From NCBI RefSeq assembly GCF_949628215.1, contig NC_134282.1, forward strand, positions 10,600,223-10,664,222: a stretch of 64,000 bases of DNA, read 5' to 3'. Source of the DNA: Phalacrocorax aristotelis (taxonomy: Eukaryota > Chordata > Aves > Suliformes > Phalacrocoracidae). The notes under the pieces are model-generated. The model was not told the origin of the DNA. It worked only from the letters and a program-made list of their open reading frames with translations, and did no database searches. A program made the position numbers and the translations under genes. This document shows, piece by piece, positions 25,490 through 38,900 of the stretch (position 1 is its first letter; every line of letters begins with the position of its first letter).

Positions 25490-26592
25490 GATACTTAAAG
25501 TGGAAAACATGTTTATTAACATTCTTTCAAGCTTTCCTTATTCAAGGCCGTATAAAAAAAATCTCTGCGTTTTGATTATATGTATGTTTTTACTTTCTAC
25601 ATAGTTACAGAGGTATTATATAGCATTTACTTTTTTCATGATACACTGGTAAGTACTGAGTTCTGTTAAACAGTTAAGCACTTGTTTTCAAATCAGGTAT
25701 TTGAAAAGAACAAATTTCTATATACATAGTTTAGCAGACTAATGCAGCATAAAATGCTCTTTAGTAAGAGGTATATGAGTTGAGGATCAATAGAATACTT
25801 ACCTACAATTATTTTTCTATGCGGAATAAATTCTGTTTTGGTCACCTCCCCTCCTCCCCCCAAACTCTCACATAAGCACTGGAAACCAGACTACATCATA
25901 GTAGCAAGTAGGGACAACGGTGTTTATGGTGGATCTTACCTTGTGAATTGCTCAAAACTAAACATATATTCTAAGTTTCCTTATCTAGGAATTGCTCGAT
26001 GGAACTGCCTAAACTCAGCTACCGTGGCAAACTCCAAAGGATTATGTGGAATCACTGCTTTGAGATAAAAGGGGAATTTCTTCTGCTTTGTTTTGATAAA
26101 CCAGCATATAGAATATTGATCTGTTTACATTTTTCTTTCAGTAGTGGTGACAGTTTTTAGGAAAACTCTACACAAACATGCAAATAGTTTTTGTTGGGCT
26201 TAAGGAGTAACACATACATGTAATAAATATTGCTATCAGTATGACCCAGGTGTAGCTACAAAATGGAAAAAAATTACTTCCAGATAAATCCCATTTCAAC
26301 AAGATACATTTAGAGTTTGTGTGATATTTGTATGGATATAAACTATTAACATTATTCATTAGCATCGTGAAGTCCAGTTAAACTGTTCATTTTGAGAAGA
26401 CAGAACATGTGACTGAATACCTGAATCAAAAATAAATCTATCTGTAATGATTTAACCATAGTACTACTACATGAACTGCTGCTCCTACTGAAGAAACCAA
26501 ATAGATTACAGATTAAAATATATTCCCTAAGTAAAGGTTTGTAAAGGATAGCCTTAAGAACTCTTTTGTTCATACACTATTCATTAGTGGTC
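25490..26592 (-). other. RNF13: RNF13 3' untranslated region (inferred extent)
   Basis: Runs from the stop codon (26593-26595) to just past the AATAAA at 25517-25512. A Pumilio-type element UGUAUAUA reads on - at 25726-25719. The extent rests on the poly(A) signal choice. Confidence 0.5.
25512..25517 (-). terminator. RNF13: Candidate poly(A) signal of RNF13
   Basis: TTTATT on + reads AATAAA on -, about 1.08 kb beyond the RNF13 stop. It is the first canonical hexamer I found downstream of the stop on that strand. Another TTTATT lies near 24,352, so a longer 3' UTR is possible. Confidence 0.45.
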
Positions 26593-26957
26593 TCAAACAG
26601 TATTTGACACTCTGTACTCCCTTTCATCATTGGGCTGTAGTTGGACCACTACGCTTTCTTCATTCATTCCATTTTCTGCATCACTGCTATCAATATTGTC
26701 ATTGTCATCTTCCTCATACTCTGAGGACTCGGTCATGTTCTGATGGGAATGAGATTCCGACAGAGCCCCAAATGACTGAGTACTAACTGAGGCTAATGGT
26801 CTAAGCAAAGGAGTATTTTCAGACACTTCGTTCTCTTCTTGGCTACTGTCTGTTTCAGAGTCAGAGTCCCCCTGAGAAGGGACCACTTTCTGCTTACATA
26901 CAGGACATGTTTTTTTTGTTTTTGTCAGCCACGGGTCCACACACTTGCAGTGATATG
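26593..26957 (-). CDS. RNF13: RNF13 coding exon 9 (end of RING, C-terminal tail, stop)
   Basis: Acceptor TTTTCTAACAG|CATATCAC. CA completes Ala261. Encodes residues 262-381: [20 protein letters not shown] with RING ligands H263, C266, C278 and C281, then a hydrophilic tail rich in Ser, Asp and Glu with the dileucine motif at 311-312, ending SNTV and stop. Against the mammalian protein as I remember it, the tail differs most in its last 40 residues, while the RING is unchanged. Confidence 0.96.
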
Positions 26958-29900
26958 CTGTTAGAAAACAAAATACAAGTACATCATTATTTAAGTGAAA
27001 AGGATGAGGAAACCTGCTAAATTGTATTTAGGTTTAGTAACACAGGAGAATTTTAGAATTTAACTCATACAGAGAACTTTAGTCACAAGTTTGTTGGCAC
27101 GTAGACTGTCTAACCTCACGTACAAAACACCTAATAGATTAGGATCTCAGCCATATGGATATATGCAATGAATACCCATTTCCTCTACTGAATGAATCTG
27201 AGAGCAGTCCTGCAATGGGCCACGTTTGATAAAATCAACTTTAAAAGCTTCTTGAGGAATTATACCCACCTTGCAGCAGGCATGCCCATTGTCATTATCA
27301 TTATAATGCCTCTAACCCACCAAGATGTATCAAAGCACCTTGTTAATAAATGAAATTACCACCTGATTTTGCAGATTTTGAATTAGGTCTACAGTTGGCA
27401 CTGCAACTATACTGGCCTTGTTTAAAAAATGTGTTTGAAAGTGTCTTATGATACTAAAAACTTAGCTCTGCTTATTAACAGAATTCTATCTGGCAAAGAG
27501 TAAGATTTACAAGGGCAGGCATGTTGTGTTTAGTACCTGTTCAAGCTCGTTCATAGCATGTTCTCCATGAGAACTGACAGTGGTGGGTTTGGGTTTTTGG
27601 TTTTGTTGGGGTTTTTTTTTTGTTGTTTTTAAATTTGTCAGCAATCTTTGATATTGGTGATCAGGTTTAGTTAACTTTGCAGTCCCTAGCTGGGACAGAT
27701 GCTATGGATCTGTTTTTTCTCCTCTGGGAACTGCATTTGTCAGCCTGTTTTGAAATTGTTTTTTATAGCTGAGGATCTACAAAGCTCACTCTGTCATCTC
27801 CTGTGTTCACAATTGATGTAAAGGTTTAACATCAGCTGCCTCTTTTTTTAAATCTCTCAGTGATGTGGTATTTGCTGTTGCAGTGCCTGGTCAGAGCAGG
27901 AATTTAATGAAAAGCTGGGTAGAACAGCACCCAGTCAAAATGGCTGTAACATAGTTAATGGACTTAGAGGTGGAGACAGGGTCTCAAGCTAGGAAGGATG
28001 AATGAATATCTTTCTTGATAGGTTTTACACAGCTTTTTTTTGATAAAAGTGTCTAAAATTTAGAGACACTTTTGGGCCCAGGCCTCTTCCAGATTTCCAG
28101 ATATAAGCTCTTAAAATGCTTCTCGTACTTGCATGCAGTTAAGAACCGTCTTGTCTTGTGGATAGATACATATGTGGCTACTAGATACATCATTTGCTGT
28201 ATCTGAGAAAGACTGTTCAGACAGTGCACAACTTGTCACAGGAAAAATCTCCACTAGTTTTTGCACTGACAACATTGACTTCAAGTGCAGTCAAGGCAGT
28301 GGTCTATATGGCTTCGAGCTACAGGACAGACTACATCCCTTCACCTGCATCTCTGTCACTAAAACCTGAACTACCTTTTATGGTTTAATTGTCTTGGAGG
28401 AAGTGAAAGCCTGGGTTTTTTTAATATAAAAACTAACTCTGGAATGTGTTTCTACATTAAAGATGGACATTTATGGGACAGTGTCAAGCCCAGATCTTCT
28501 TTCATGTGTGTATCCAAAGAAAAACACAAAGTGGGAATGCTAGCCTTTTTACTTTTAAGAAGTGAAAAAATAGTTTGCTCTTTTCCCAATTTGTATGTTT
28601 AGTCCTGCATATTATCAAGAATAGATTTTATAGATCAAGCAATAAACATACTCACTGTGGGTTTTAAACATGGTTTTAGAGAGCTGTTTTAATATAAACA
28701 CCAAACCTAAAATACAGCTGCTTACCATGAGAACATGGAAGGATTCTGAGCTTGTCTCCATCCTCATATTCATCCAGACAAATGGCACATACATCATATT
28801 CATCTCCTACAGCACATAATTGAGAATCAGATTAACTTGAAAAGATTTGCAACAGACCTTTTCAAACACATACATACAGGTTCTCTTGGTTAGTTTCACA
28901 GGCTGAAGAACCTCTTCCCTGTCCATACAAGGGGCAGGTTCTTTGAAGCTACATAGCTGACTGCTGTATTTCTCTGCGTATTAGGAGTATAGCTCATTGA
29001 CTTTCCCTTTGAGTTAATAAAAACGTTAAGCTGTGTGAAGTGCTGTGTCTACAATATTCTATGATTCTCACTAAAAGAAAGATAAAAGGATTTACTTTAC
29101 TATAGAGGCATTAATAAGTTATTGAGAAAACTTAAGCAGAAAAATAGCAACAAAGACAACTGGGTAAAAAAACTCAGAATAATCATCAAGAATGATAGTC
29201 TAGTCACAGGAGAAAGTTTACATTACTTTGTAATTCAAACCTCACAAATAAGATATACATTACTGACAGTATTGACATTATGTACACTGTTGTGATGCAT
29301 TATATGACCAAAATATAAACAACTTTAGAAGTCAATTCACTCCCGTTTTGTTTTATCAAGGGCTTTACAACATGGTCCTTTCATCAATCCCAATGCTTCT
29401 TTCCAATTTCCTGGAAGATGCTGGCCCTCTTAAGTTTGCAGTTACACCAGCAGCTTATGTCCTTGTTGTGGTTTAACCCCAGTGGGCAGCTCAGCCTCAC
29501 CCAGCCACTCACTCGCTCTGCCCCAGCAGGATGGGGAAGAGAATCAGAAGAGTAACAGTGAGAAAACTCTGGTTAGGATAAAGACAGTTTAATGGGTAAA
29601 GCAAAAGCTTTGCACACAAGGAAAGCAAAACAAGGAATTCATTCACTCCTTCCCATCGGCAGGCAGGTGTTCAGCCATCTCCAGGAAAGCAGGGCTCCAT
29701 CACACACAACGGTGACTTGGGGAAGACCAATGCTATCACTCCAAACATCCTCCTTTCTCCTCCTTCCCCCCCAGCTTTTATTGCTGAGCACGACATGGTG
29801 TGGAATATCGCTTGGGTCAGTTGGGGTTAGCTGTCCAGCTGTGTCCCCTCCCAACCCCTTGTGCACCCGCAGCCCCTCGCTGGTGGGGTGGGGTGAGAGG

Positions 29901-32900
29901 CAGAAAAGGCCTTGACTCTGTGTAAGCCCTGCTCAGCAGTAACAAAAACATCCCGGTGTTAACAACACTGTTTCCAGCACAAATCCAAAACAGAGCCCCA
30001 TACCAGCTGCAATGAAGAAAATGAACTCTATCCCAGCCAAAACCAGTACAGCCCTTTTCACAGATGAAGTTACTGCAACCAAAGTTGTAAAATACCACAA
30101 TTTTCAATGTCAACTTTTTCCCCCTAATCTGTACCTCCTTGAATATAAATATTCAATATTTAGACAGACTTCTTGTCCTGTCACTGGACACCATCAGAAA
30201 GAGCCTGGCTCCATTTTTTTTGCATCCTCCCTTCAGGTATTTATACACATTGGAGAGATCCCCCTGAGCCTTCTCTTCCCCAGGCTGAACAGTCCCAGGT
30301 CTCTCAGCCTTTCCTCACAGGAGAGATGCTCCAGACCACTATCATCTTCATGGCCTCTCACTGGACTCTCTCCAGTAGCTCCATGTCTCTCCTGTACAGG
30401 AAGCCTAGAAATGGACACAGTACACCAGATGTGGCCTTACCAGTGCTGACCTTATTCCATTTTTGTCCCCTTAGCTTCAGAAACTTAAGTCCAATAGACT
30501 TCAGCCTTACCAACATTTGGTACAACTCTGGAGCCAGAAAACTTCAGGGAATTCAGCAAAACTTATTCCACAAATGGGTGCATTCACAATGTGTGTGCAT
30601 GTGTGTTTCTCAAGATAGTTCAAGGCACTTGCTCTTTAGCCCAATTCTTCAAATGTGGCATGATATCCTGAATAACAACATTTCTTGCAATTTCAGTTTC
30701 ATATATATATATATAATGCTTTTCATGATTATACAGCAGGTATTTTTGTTGGCAAAGGGGTGGAGAAACCCGTAAAGAGAACAGCCTAGAGATGTTGGCA
30801 AAAGACGAAACAGCAGAAAGCAGAACAAAGCAGTGAAAGAACAAATGCAAATCCATGGTATGTGTTTAAAATTTAACAACCTCCCTCAACACATACGGAT
30901 TCAAAGACATCTGTCTCTCTCCAGGCAAGGGCAGAAAGTCTTGAACCTTTTGGTGCCTTCCTTGACCCTCTGAACCTAGTATTCTCTTCTGTATGTATGA
31001 AATATATCCAAGTTCAACAGAAGGGGAGGAGAGTGCCCTTTCCAGTATGGCCCATAACATAAATTAGGGCACTTACTGAATGATAAGCTACATAAATAAG
31101 GAGAAAACGGGATCACATATAGCATAGTCATAGTAAAGTAGGCAATGTCTTTCCAAACTGATTTCTAGAAATAAGAAATATGGCACATCTTATCTATGTG
31201 GACTTTGGTATAACATTCAGTAAAGTTCTGCATGCAAAGTGCTTGCTCCTAGTCCGTAAGATTAGCGAGGATTAGTACAGGGAGCTGAATAAATTAAAGT
31301 AGCTACTGGGGATGTTGGAAAGTTATAGGTATTGTCTTTTTACAAAATTGCTTTGCAACAATATTGATACAAAACCTAGGAGCATATCAATTATACATTG
31401 ACAAGATACAATTAAGTAGGCACCATCAAGAGGGTAACTGGGATAGCACAGAAAAATATGTAAGTTTGGAATAATGGTACATGAATGAAATTCATTACTG
31501 TAACTTGCAAGTGCATCCAGTTAGGGATTATGTACTTGGCAATTTTTAGCTGAGATTTCATCAGTTATAAACAATTGAGAAGAAATAGAGTGTGCTGATT
31601 AATCATTACAGTGTTCCTAATGTGATAAAACTGGGAAAAAGAAAAATGCAACAGTAGGAAGAGTAGTCTTTCCAGAAGTGGTAAGTACTGTTCAAGAATC
31701 TGTAATGTGGCCACCCATATCCTCAAAAGATTAATCGAAACAGAAACAAAGAAAGGATATTATGATCACATAACAGAGAAATCATCATGCAAGAAAATAT
31801 TAAAAAAGACAGCCTGATAATTTTACTCTAACAACCTAAAGGCTTAAAGGGTATTCAGCTTTCTTGATAACCACACAGAGGAGCAATACCGTGGACAGAG
31901 AAGAGAAAGAAGCTGGGAAGACAAAAATAAAATGGGGGGGGGGAGAAGAGTAACGAGCTACCATCTGACCAGGAATCATCAGGTTGAAAGTGAAAAGAAA
32001 ACTTGACCATTGGACAGTGATATTCTGAACCAGCCTTTCGGGACCATCAGAAAGTAATCATGGTAAAAGGCCAAATCTCTCCCTTTCCTCAAACCTAGTT
32101 TTAGGTCAAGGCTTCTGATATGTGATACAGGAAGTTCCTCAGAGAATAGCATCTGGAAGGAGATGGAAATGGGCATCTTAATACTAGAATACAATGGAGG
32201 AACCTGAACCTAGATCCGCCGCTTCCTGTCTAAGACTGCCAATTACTAGGCTATATTATTAAAGGTGAGTAGTGCAAAGTACATCTTTTAAAATAAAGAG
32301 GTAGCTACATTGCATTTTGTAAGGTGCTGTATTTCATTATATGAGCTGATAAAGCTCTGAGAGGTATTTGAGCAGTGAAAGGGTCCTTGTCACTGTTTGG
32401 ATCCTTCGCATTGGCATGAGCTGGGTCAAGTACCTGCTCAGCTCTGACAAGGCTGGAAGAGTTCTGGCCATGTGCATAAAGCCACTGTATCTGCAAAAGT
32501 TGGTGAACTCTTCTTTCGTACACCTCTTGCAACTTAAGACACACCCAATGCTGCTACTCATTATTTCCAGATGGTACTTCTCCCATTATGCCATTAGCAC
32601 TTTATTTAGACAACTGAACCTTAGTGTCTTAACACCATCCAGTATTGCACCATCTCTTCACAAGCAGTGGCTTGCTAGGGCTGCACACTCTCCTGACTAT
32701 GAAGTGTTCTTTAGATGCCCAAACTACAGTGTACCAGAAAAAATATTAATTCCTTCCTGTCACACTGCTAGCAGCACATGTGCTAGCAGACTAAATTGCA
32801 AGTTTTTCTATCACTTGACAAACACATGTTTGGTTGAGGGACTGGATAGTTGGTGGTCAAATGATCCAATGCGTATTTGTACATCCTATCATAAGGGCAG

Positions 32901-35900
32901 TCATCTGCTCAACATGTGGTGCTAGGGTGCATGAATCCTAGTTATACACTTTGTGATAGGGAAAGGCACCAATGATAGTGCCTCAGGAAAAAAAGATTAT
33001 ATGGCCCACTTTGCCCAAAGGATGGACACCCCAGATACAGCCTGCAATATCCTGGGTGTTTCCCCAAAGAACTGTCACTCTCTCTGCATATTTTGGCTAA
33101 GTATTTGTAATAGCAGTCCTAGCCCACTAAGTCAGCCTGTTCAACTTGTACCATCTTCACAGTTGCTTCTCATTTTCACAGTGCTCAGCAGTTTACATTT
33201 TTCACTACCTTCAGGGCTAGCAAAATCCTGGGTTTTACCATACAGCAGAGAAGCTAGGGAAGTAAGGAGCTGCAGATCCCATCAGAAACAGTATGTATAT
33301 AGGTTCACTCTCTCATATACAAAAATACAAATGGGAAAAGGCATACAGCAAGACAGAAACCCCTCTAAGAGAAATGAGGCCCCTGTGATCTTGTCACCTC
33401 AAGGTGAAAGAAGGGTTGATATAGCATATCTTGTTCCCAATACCTCTCAGGGCAGCCTTCCCCATCTCCTTCCAACCTCTTCCATTTCCTTCCAAATTCC
33501 ACCTAACCTGAGCCCCGTCCATCCCACAAGTGTTACCTCATCAGCCATCCTCACAACTAAGTTCTCTATTCCCGTTCTCCACAGTGTCACCTTAATCCTC
33601 GCCCAGTAAACTTCTATCAAGTCTTTTATGGACTCTCTGCTGCACTAAAACCTAATTGCTGCACACCACTCTGAGGTTTGATGTTGGAGATGTCATATTT
33701 AAGCACACAAGATTGACATGTGCTAGGGCTACAGTTAGTAGCCACAAGAATCTCTTACATATTAATTCACCTTTCAACATACATGAATCACACACAGTAA
33801 TCTCTGACACAATGCTGTTTAGCACAAATTTAGATTTTCCCCCCCCCATAGCAATTCCCATTTTACTGTCCAGATTACATACATGAGACTGAGATCAACT
33901 GGGGACCAATCAGAGCCACAGTTCATGCTCCAATCTTTTTCAAGAGTTGATATAATACACAAGTTGTCAAAGTGTTGTTCTGGGGAGAAGGTAGAAATAA
34001 TGGGACAGATTTTGATAATGTGTAGCTACAGCAGGCCCACATTTGGGTCACTGGCTTACCCTAGGTTATTAAGAAGCTTGCAAATTAAGGGAGCAGGCAG
34101 ATTTTGCATTACTCAGAAGAGATGTCCTTTCAACACAAAAGCTCAAACGTAGCAGAGCTTTCCCTTTACTGTTATGAAACTACATGGCAGGAGCGAATTT
34201 CTGGAAACTGCTCAAAATCTGTTTTGATACCATGCTGCTAAACGTATTGCTTTTCTACAGATGGCAAAAATTAGGTACATTAGCTATTTAAAGTCAGTTT
34301 TTAAAGGAAAATTTAGTTTTCAGATACAACTCTGCATGGTTGTTCTGTATCTGTTTAGTACATGTAAGGAGACCAAGTCATTCATAGTAGGAAATTAAGA
34401 GCTGTGTACCAGAAACGAAGGAGCTGAGCTTTCCAAGGAAGCTGCAGAAAGCTAACAAAAATAACACCAGTGACTCATCTGTGAGGTAGAGGCACAAAAG
34501 ATTAATTGCTACCATCAGCTCAAATTTCAAGTATTACATCAACCTCAGTATTCAGGGAAAGAGAATCAGGAAAATGAAGTTGTTCAGTGACAGAAAAGAG
34601 GCAAATATGTACTATTTTTCAGTTTTGTGTTCAGAATAAGACCATGAATAAGTAAAGCACAAGCGTTAAAAATTCAAGATTTAAGTTCTAAAAAGCAACT
34701 TGACCAAGATTTATTAACTGTGTAACAATATACTTTGCAGAGAAAAATAACTTTCTATGCAGATCCTAAGCATTTAATTCCAAAATGCAGAAGACTGTCA
34801 AATAAATGCAGCGACGCAGTTTTTCCCATTTAGTCTGTAGAAAACTTTAACTTGCATTAGTCTTGATCATGTTTAAATACTCTCATTTAAAAAATTATTA
34901 AAAACTGAAGAATTACAGTAGTCACCTAATAGTATTCATATATTCATAGAGAAATAACTGTAGCTTCAACTTTTAAATAAGGACACAGCTTATATTCTAC
35001 ATTACCAGAATAGAAGGCAAGTACTCCTCTGCCTTGATTCAGGATTTTTGCAAGCCTTCTTTTTCAGATGTTAATGAAAGTGAGCTAAGAACTGAGCCAA
35101 CTCATTAACAATAGGGCAGCTGTTAAATCTATCTGAACTTGTGTTTAGCTGCATTATCAGCAGGTGCCTCTTGCATCATTCCAATATCAAAATACCATTA
35201 TGATGTAGAAAGTCAAAATCATACACTGATATATCGGTGATATATTACCACTGGTAGACTGATTTTTGTAGTTCAGAGAATTATTTTAGTATAGAATCAG
35301 AGTGTTGTGCACACAATTCTCTGAAGTCTATAGAAACTAACATTCTGTAGACTTAAAAAATTTCAATATAAAGCATGTTCATGGAAATAGTTCTATCCTG
35401 GGCTTTTCTGAAAGTGCTGTCAATTCTTTTAAAAATACATAAAACACCTGGTGTTTATCTAGAATCTCTTCTACAGGGTGGGAAACATGGCATAGGATCT
35501 TACACAGGATCATGACTGTCATGTGTTGCTTTTCTGCTAATATGAGTTTAAGGACTTCAGTCTTTCAAAAGTACTACACACAAAAGTGAAACTTAGCATT
35601 TATTAGAGATGAAAATAGAAGGAACACATAACATGTGAAGGGCTATCCATTGTGGTAGCAGGTATATCATTTGGAGGGTGGTAAGGGAGTCCTACTTGCA
35701 TACAATTCTTTTCTTGCCTCGTTCATGAGGCTTGCTCTTGTATTCCCTGTGCAACCTAAACTCCCCAAATAAGCAAAGAAATACAAAATGAGCCCTCTCA
35801 TTACACTTGATTTCTCATATTTTATGATGGCTACAACAGAATTTCTACTGAATCTATATTTTGCCTGTGTCTTATGTTTCCCCTTTAGAAGAAAAAAAAA

Positions 35901-38900
35901 AAACAAAACAAACCCAAAACGTATAACCTTCCTCCCTTCCAAAGGCATAAAAAACCCCCAAAATATTTTAAATAGTACTCAATTATATAGCAGATATGAA
36001 ACCAAGGCACATAAAATATCCTTAGGTGACTTCTTCACATTATTAAAAGGATTTCTGTATTTGTGGGTGTAAGTGTGTAAGACAGATGCTAAAAACTATT
36101 CACACCTATGTAATAATAGACTGACTTCTAATGCAGTAAGATCTTCTGTTACCTATGCCCGACTTCTGCATTATTGAGATAACGCTAAATAAACCAGCCA
36201 GCCAGCAGCATGGGTACAATTAACAAAGACAGAGCAAATTGTTTAAATTACAGGTTTGCTAAAGCCAGTGCTTTGACAGGGAGAAAAGAAGGGAGGCAAG
36301 ACTGCAGAGATAAGTGAGGGAGCACATCTGCAATGTGCTTCACTATCAAGCAAAGCTAAATTATGGAGATTAGCACATATGCATGAATTACACTGCTTTC
36401 ATTACAGATCTTTTTTAAACCAGAAAAGCAATAAAAGGAATATTAATGCCAAAAAAAGAAAATCATAGTATTGATAGAGCATTGCAACATTAAGTATTCC
36501 GTTTCCACAAGAGCACTGTAAAGTAGTAAATATTCTCAATCCTACTTATAGAGACGGAAAAGAAAGTGGACATAGATTGTAATTATTTTATCTTGGCATG
36601 CAGTATAATCAGAGTAGAAGTTGGAACTCAAGACCTCCCAGTTCATAGGTCTATTCTCCAAAGAACAGAAAACCGTGATAAAAATCAAGTTTTCATCATT
36701 TCCCAAAAGATAAATTCCAAAGGTTTCTGTAGTGGCACCGAAAGTCTGTGAAATGTGGTTCATGTTATTTTTGTTAATATATATTATTCAACAAAGAGGC
36801 TAAGCTGATGACCACCACTGGAAAACACCACCATTGTAATTTTCTATTTCAGAAAACAAGCACAGTGGACATGAGAACCATTTATAAACACAGTTTTCCT
36901 GATAGTTACTATACAACAACTGGAAAAGATAAAGGGAAAGCAGGAGAGGTCAGAGATTAAATGGAGTCCATCACTGCCAGACATACATCACCGATGAAAA
37001 CTCATTAAGTTTTTGTCTAATAACAGTGAATTATTTCAGCTATAGGTTTTTTTAAAAATTACTTCCTATTTTGCTATGACTTTCCTTCTCTCCCTTGTTT
37101 CTGTTAGTCAAACCATGTTTTATGGATCATTTATAATCAGTACATTATTATCATGTTCAACATAGAAATGAGTGTTAACTATCAGTCAGTACTGTCAAGG
37201 GCATCATATCTCAGAGGAAAAAAAAATCCAATACAGCTGTCTTTTTCCCCAATAGTCATTCAACATGTGTAAGAAAGTCCTGAAAACTGACAGCACTCTG
37301 CTCTTGAGCAGGCTTATCTCACTAAGGCATCCCCTGGCAAACAAACACCACCACATTCACACAAAAAATGGCACAGTAGTAAAGCATCACATCCATTTCT
37401 AGGCCAGGTAAATCAGATAGTTTTCTCAATAAGGTCAATGCTAAAATTCTTAAACAGGAAGGCTACAGACCTATCCAAGATCATACTGGCTAACTGCAGC
37501 AAATATACGTCTTCACAGCCCTGTCTTTCATTGCACAGTAATTTGCAACAAGCCCATAGCCCAACTGCTTCACCTGCACACACTGGATCCATCAACTGCA
37601 GGCCATCTGCTACAGTTCTCCAGCAGGTCATCATACAAATTAACTCTATTATCCAGATTCTTCTTCTCATTGTGGCTTGGGGAAGGGACGCAAGCCCATG
37701 CAGCAGCCGGGACCAGAAATACCAGCCCTCCTCAGCACCGAGAACTGTATTTCCCTGTGAATCCTGGAGCCTCCTTGACTAGTCTCCAAGTTAGTTTCAC
37801 GCGCCTCAAAGAACAGAAGGTTTAATTTTTATAAGGGGCACTTTGCAGACTTTCTCTCTAATACCTGCTACTGTATTTTAGAAGCTGGCTCAGACCATCA
37901 AAAAGGGGCAGGGGGGGAAGGAAGTTATGGAAACTGCTGCAAAATAAAGTATCTTGCTTAAATAAACTGTGTATGAAAAGTCTTTAGTAAGCAAAATTAT
38001 CTTTTAACTACTTGGCACATATAAATAAAAAAATATTTTCAGAATATTTTCCGAATTACCCATCCACATATATGTATACATGTGAACAATGAAAAATGCA
38101 AAAACAAAATTGCCGAGACTCTGGTAGACCTTGACTTGTTTTCTCTATTAGACCGTAACTGTACTGTGCAGTCAAGCAGATGGGTCAGCAATGAACAGTA
38201 ATTAGATCAGTTATAATCCCATTTGCAGGGGGAAAAAATCAATTTAGGAATACACAGTAAACTGCAGAAATGCACTTACTCTGGAAGAGATTTTTAAAAG
38301 GCATTGATACGCTTCTGTTTCTCACTATTGCTCAATCATACGTATCAATCTGCAGGGATATGTGTAGAAAAATTTGGTACACGATACTTAAAAACATGTA
38401 ACTCCTTAAAGTGACACATGCTCTTACAACTTATTATTTGTCACATATTTTGGGGCTTTTTTCCATGTGCACATTACTTTAGACAGATTTGAAATGCTTT
38501 AGGCTCTTTTCACACTTAAACACTTTACCAAACAGCTCAATTTTCAGAAGTCTTGTGGATATAGCAACTCCCAAATTCTGGATTCTTGATCAGGTGTCTA
38601 ACCACTCAATGTAGAAAAAAATTGCGTCATTCATTTTAATTTCTTAATGACATCGCCACACATCTCTTTCACAGCACTCTACCTTCACTAAATTTACCTT
38701 ATTTTCTTTCTTACAGGAGCGAGAGATTACACTAATTTCATTGCAGTTAAGATCTAAAAATCTTCTCAGTCTTGGCCTAGATCCCAATTTAGTGTAAAGT
38801 TAAGCTAGCTTGGAAATAATATATATTTTTGAAAATAAATTCTACAATACATACCAATTCACTAAATTTCTAACCTATACTTTTTCTAAGGTATTATTCT

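Noticed and set aside
29050-29068. CR1-octamer-like TTCTATGATTCT at about 29 kb
   Set aside because: No CR1 sequence adjoins it. A 12-nt match alone is not evidence of an insertion.
29592-29915. Open frames on both strands within the solo LTR
   Set aside because: They lie wholly inside the LTR, which is non-coding.
37413-37782. GC-richer patch with opposing open frames in RNF13 intron 7
   Set aside because: No recognisable domain or repeat family on either strand, and no splice context.
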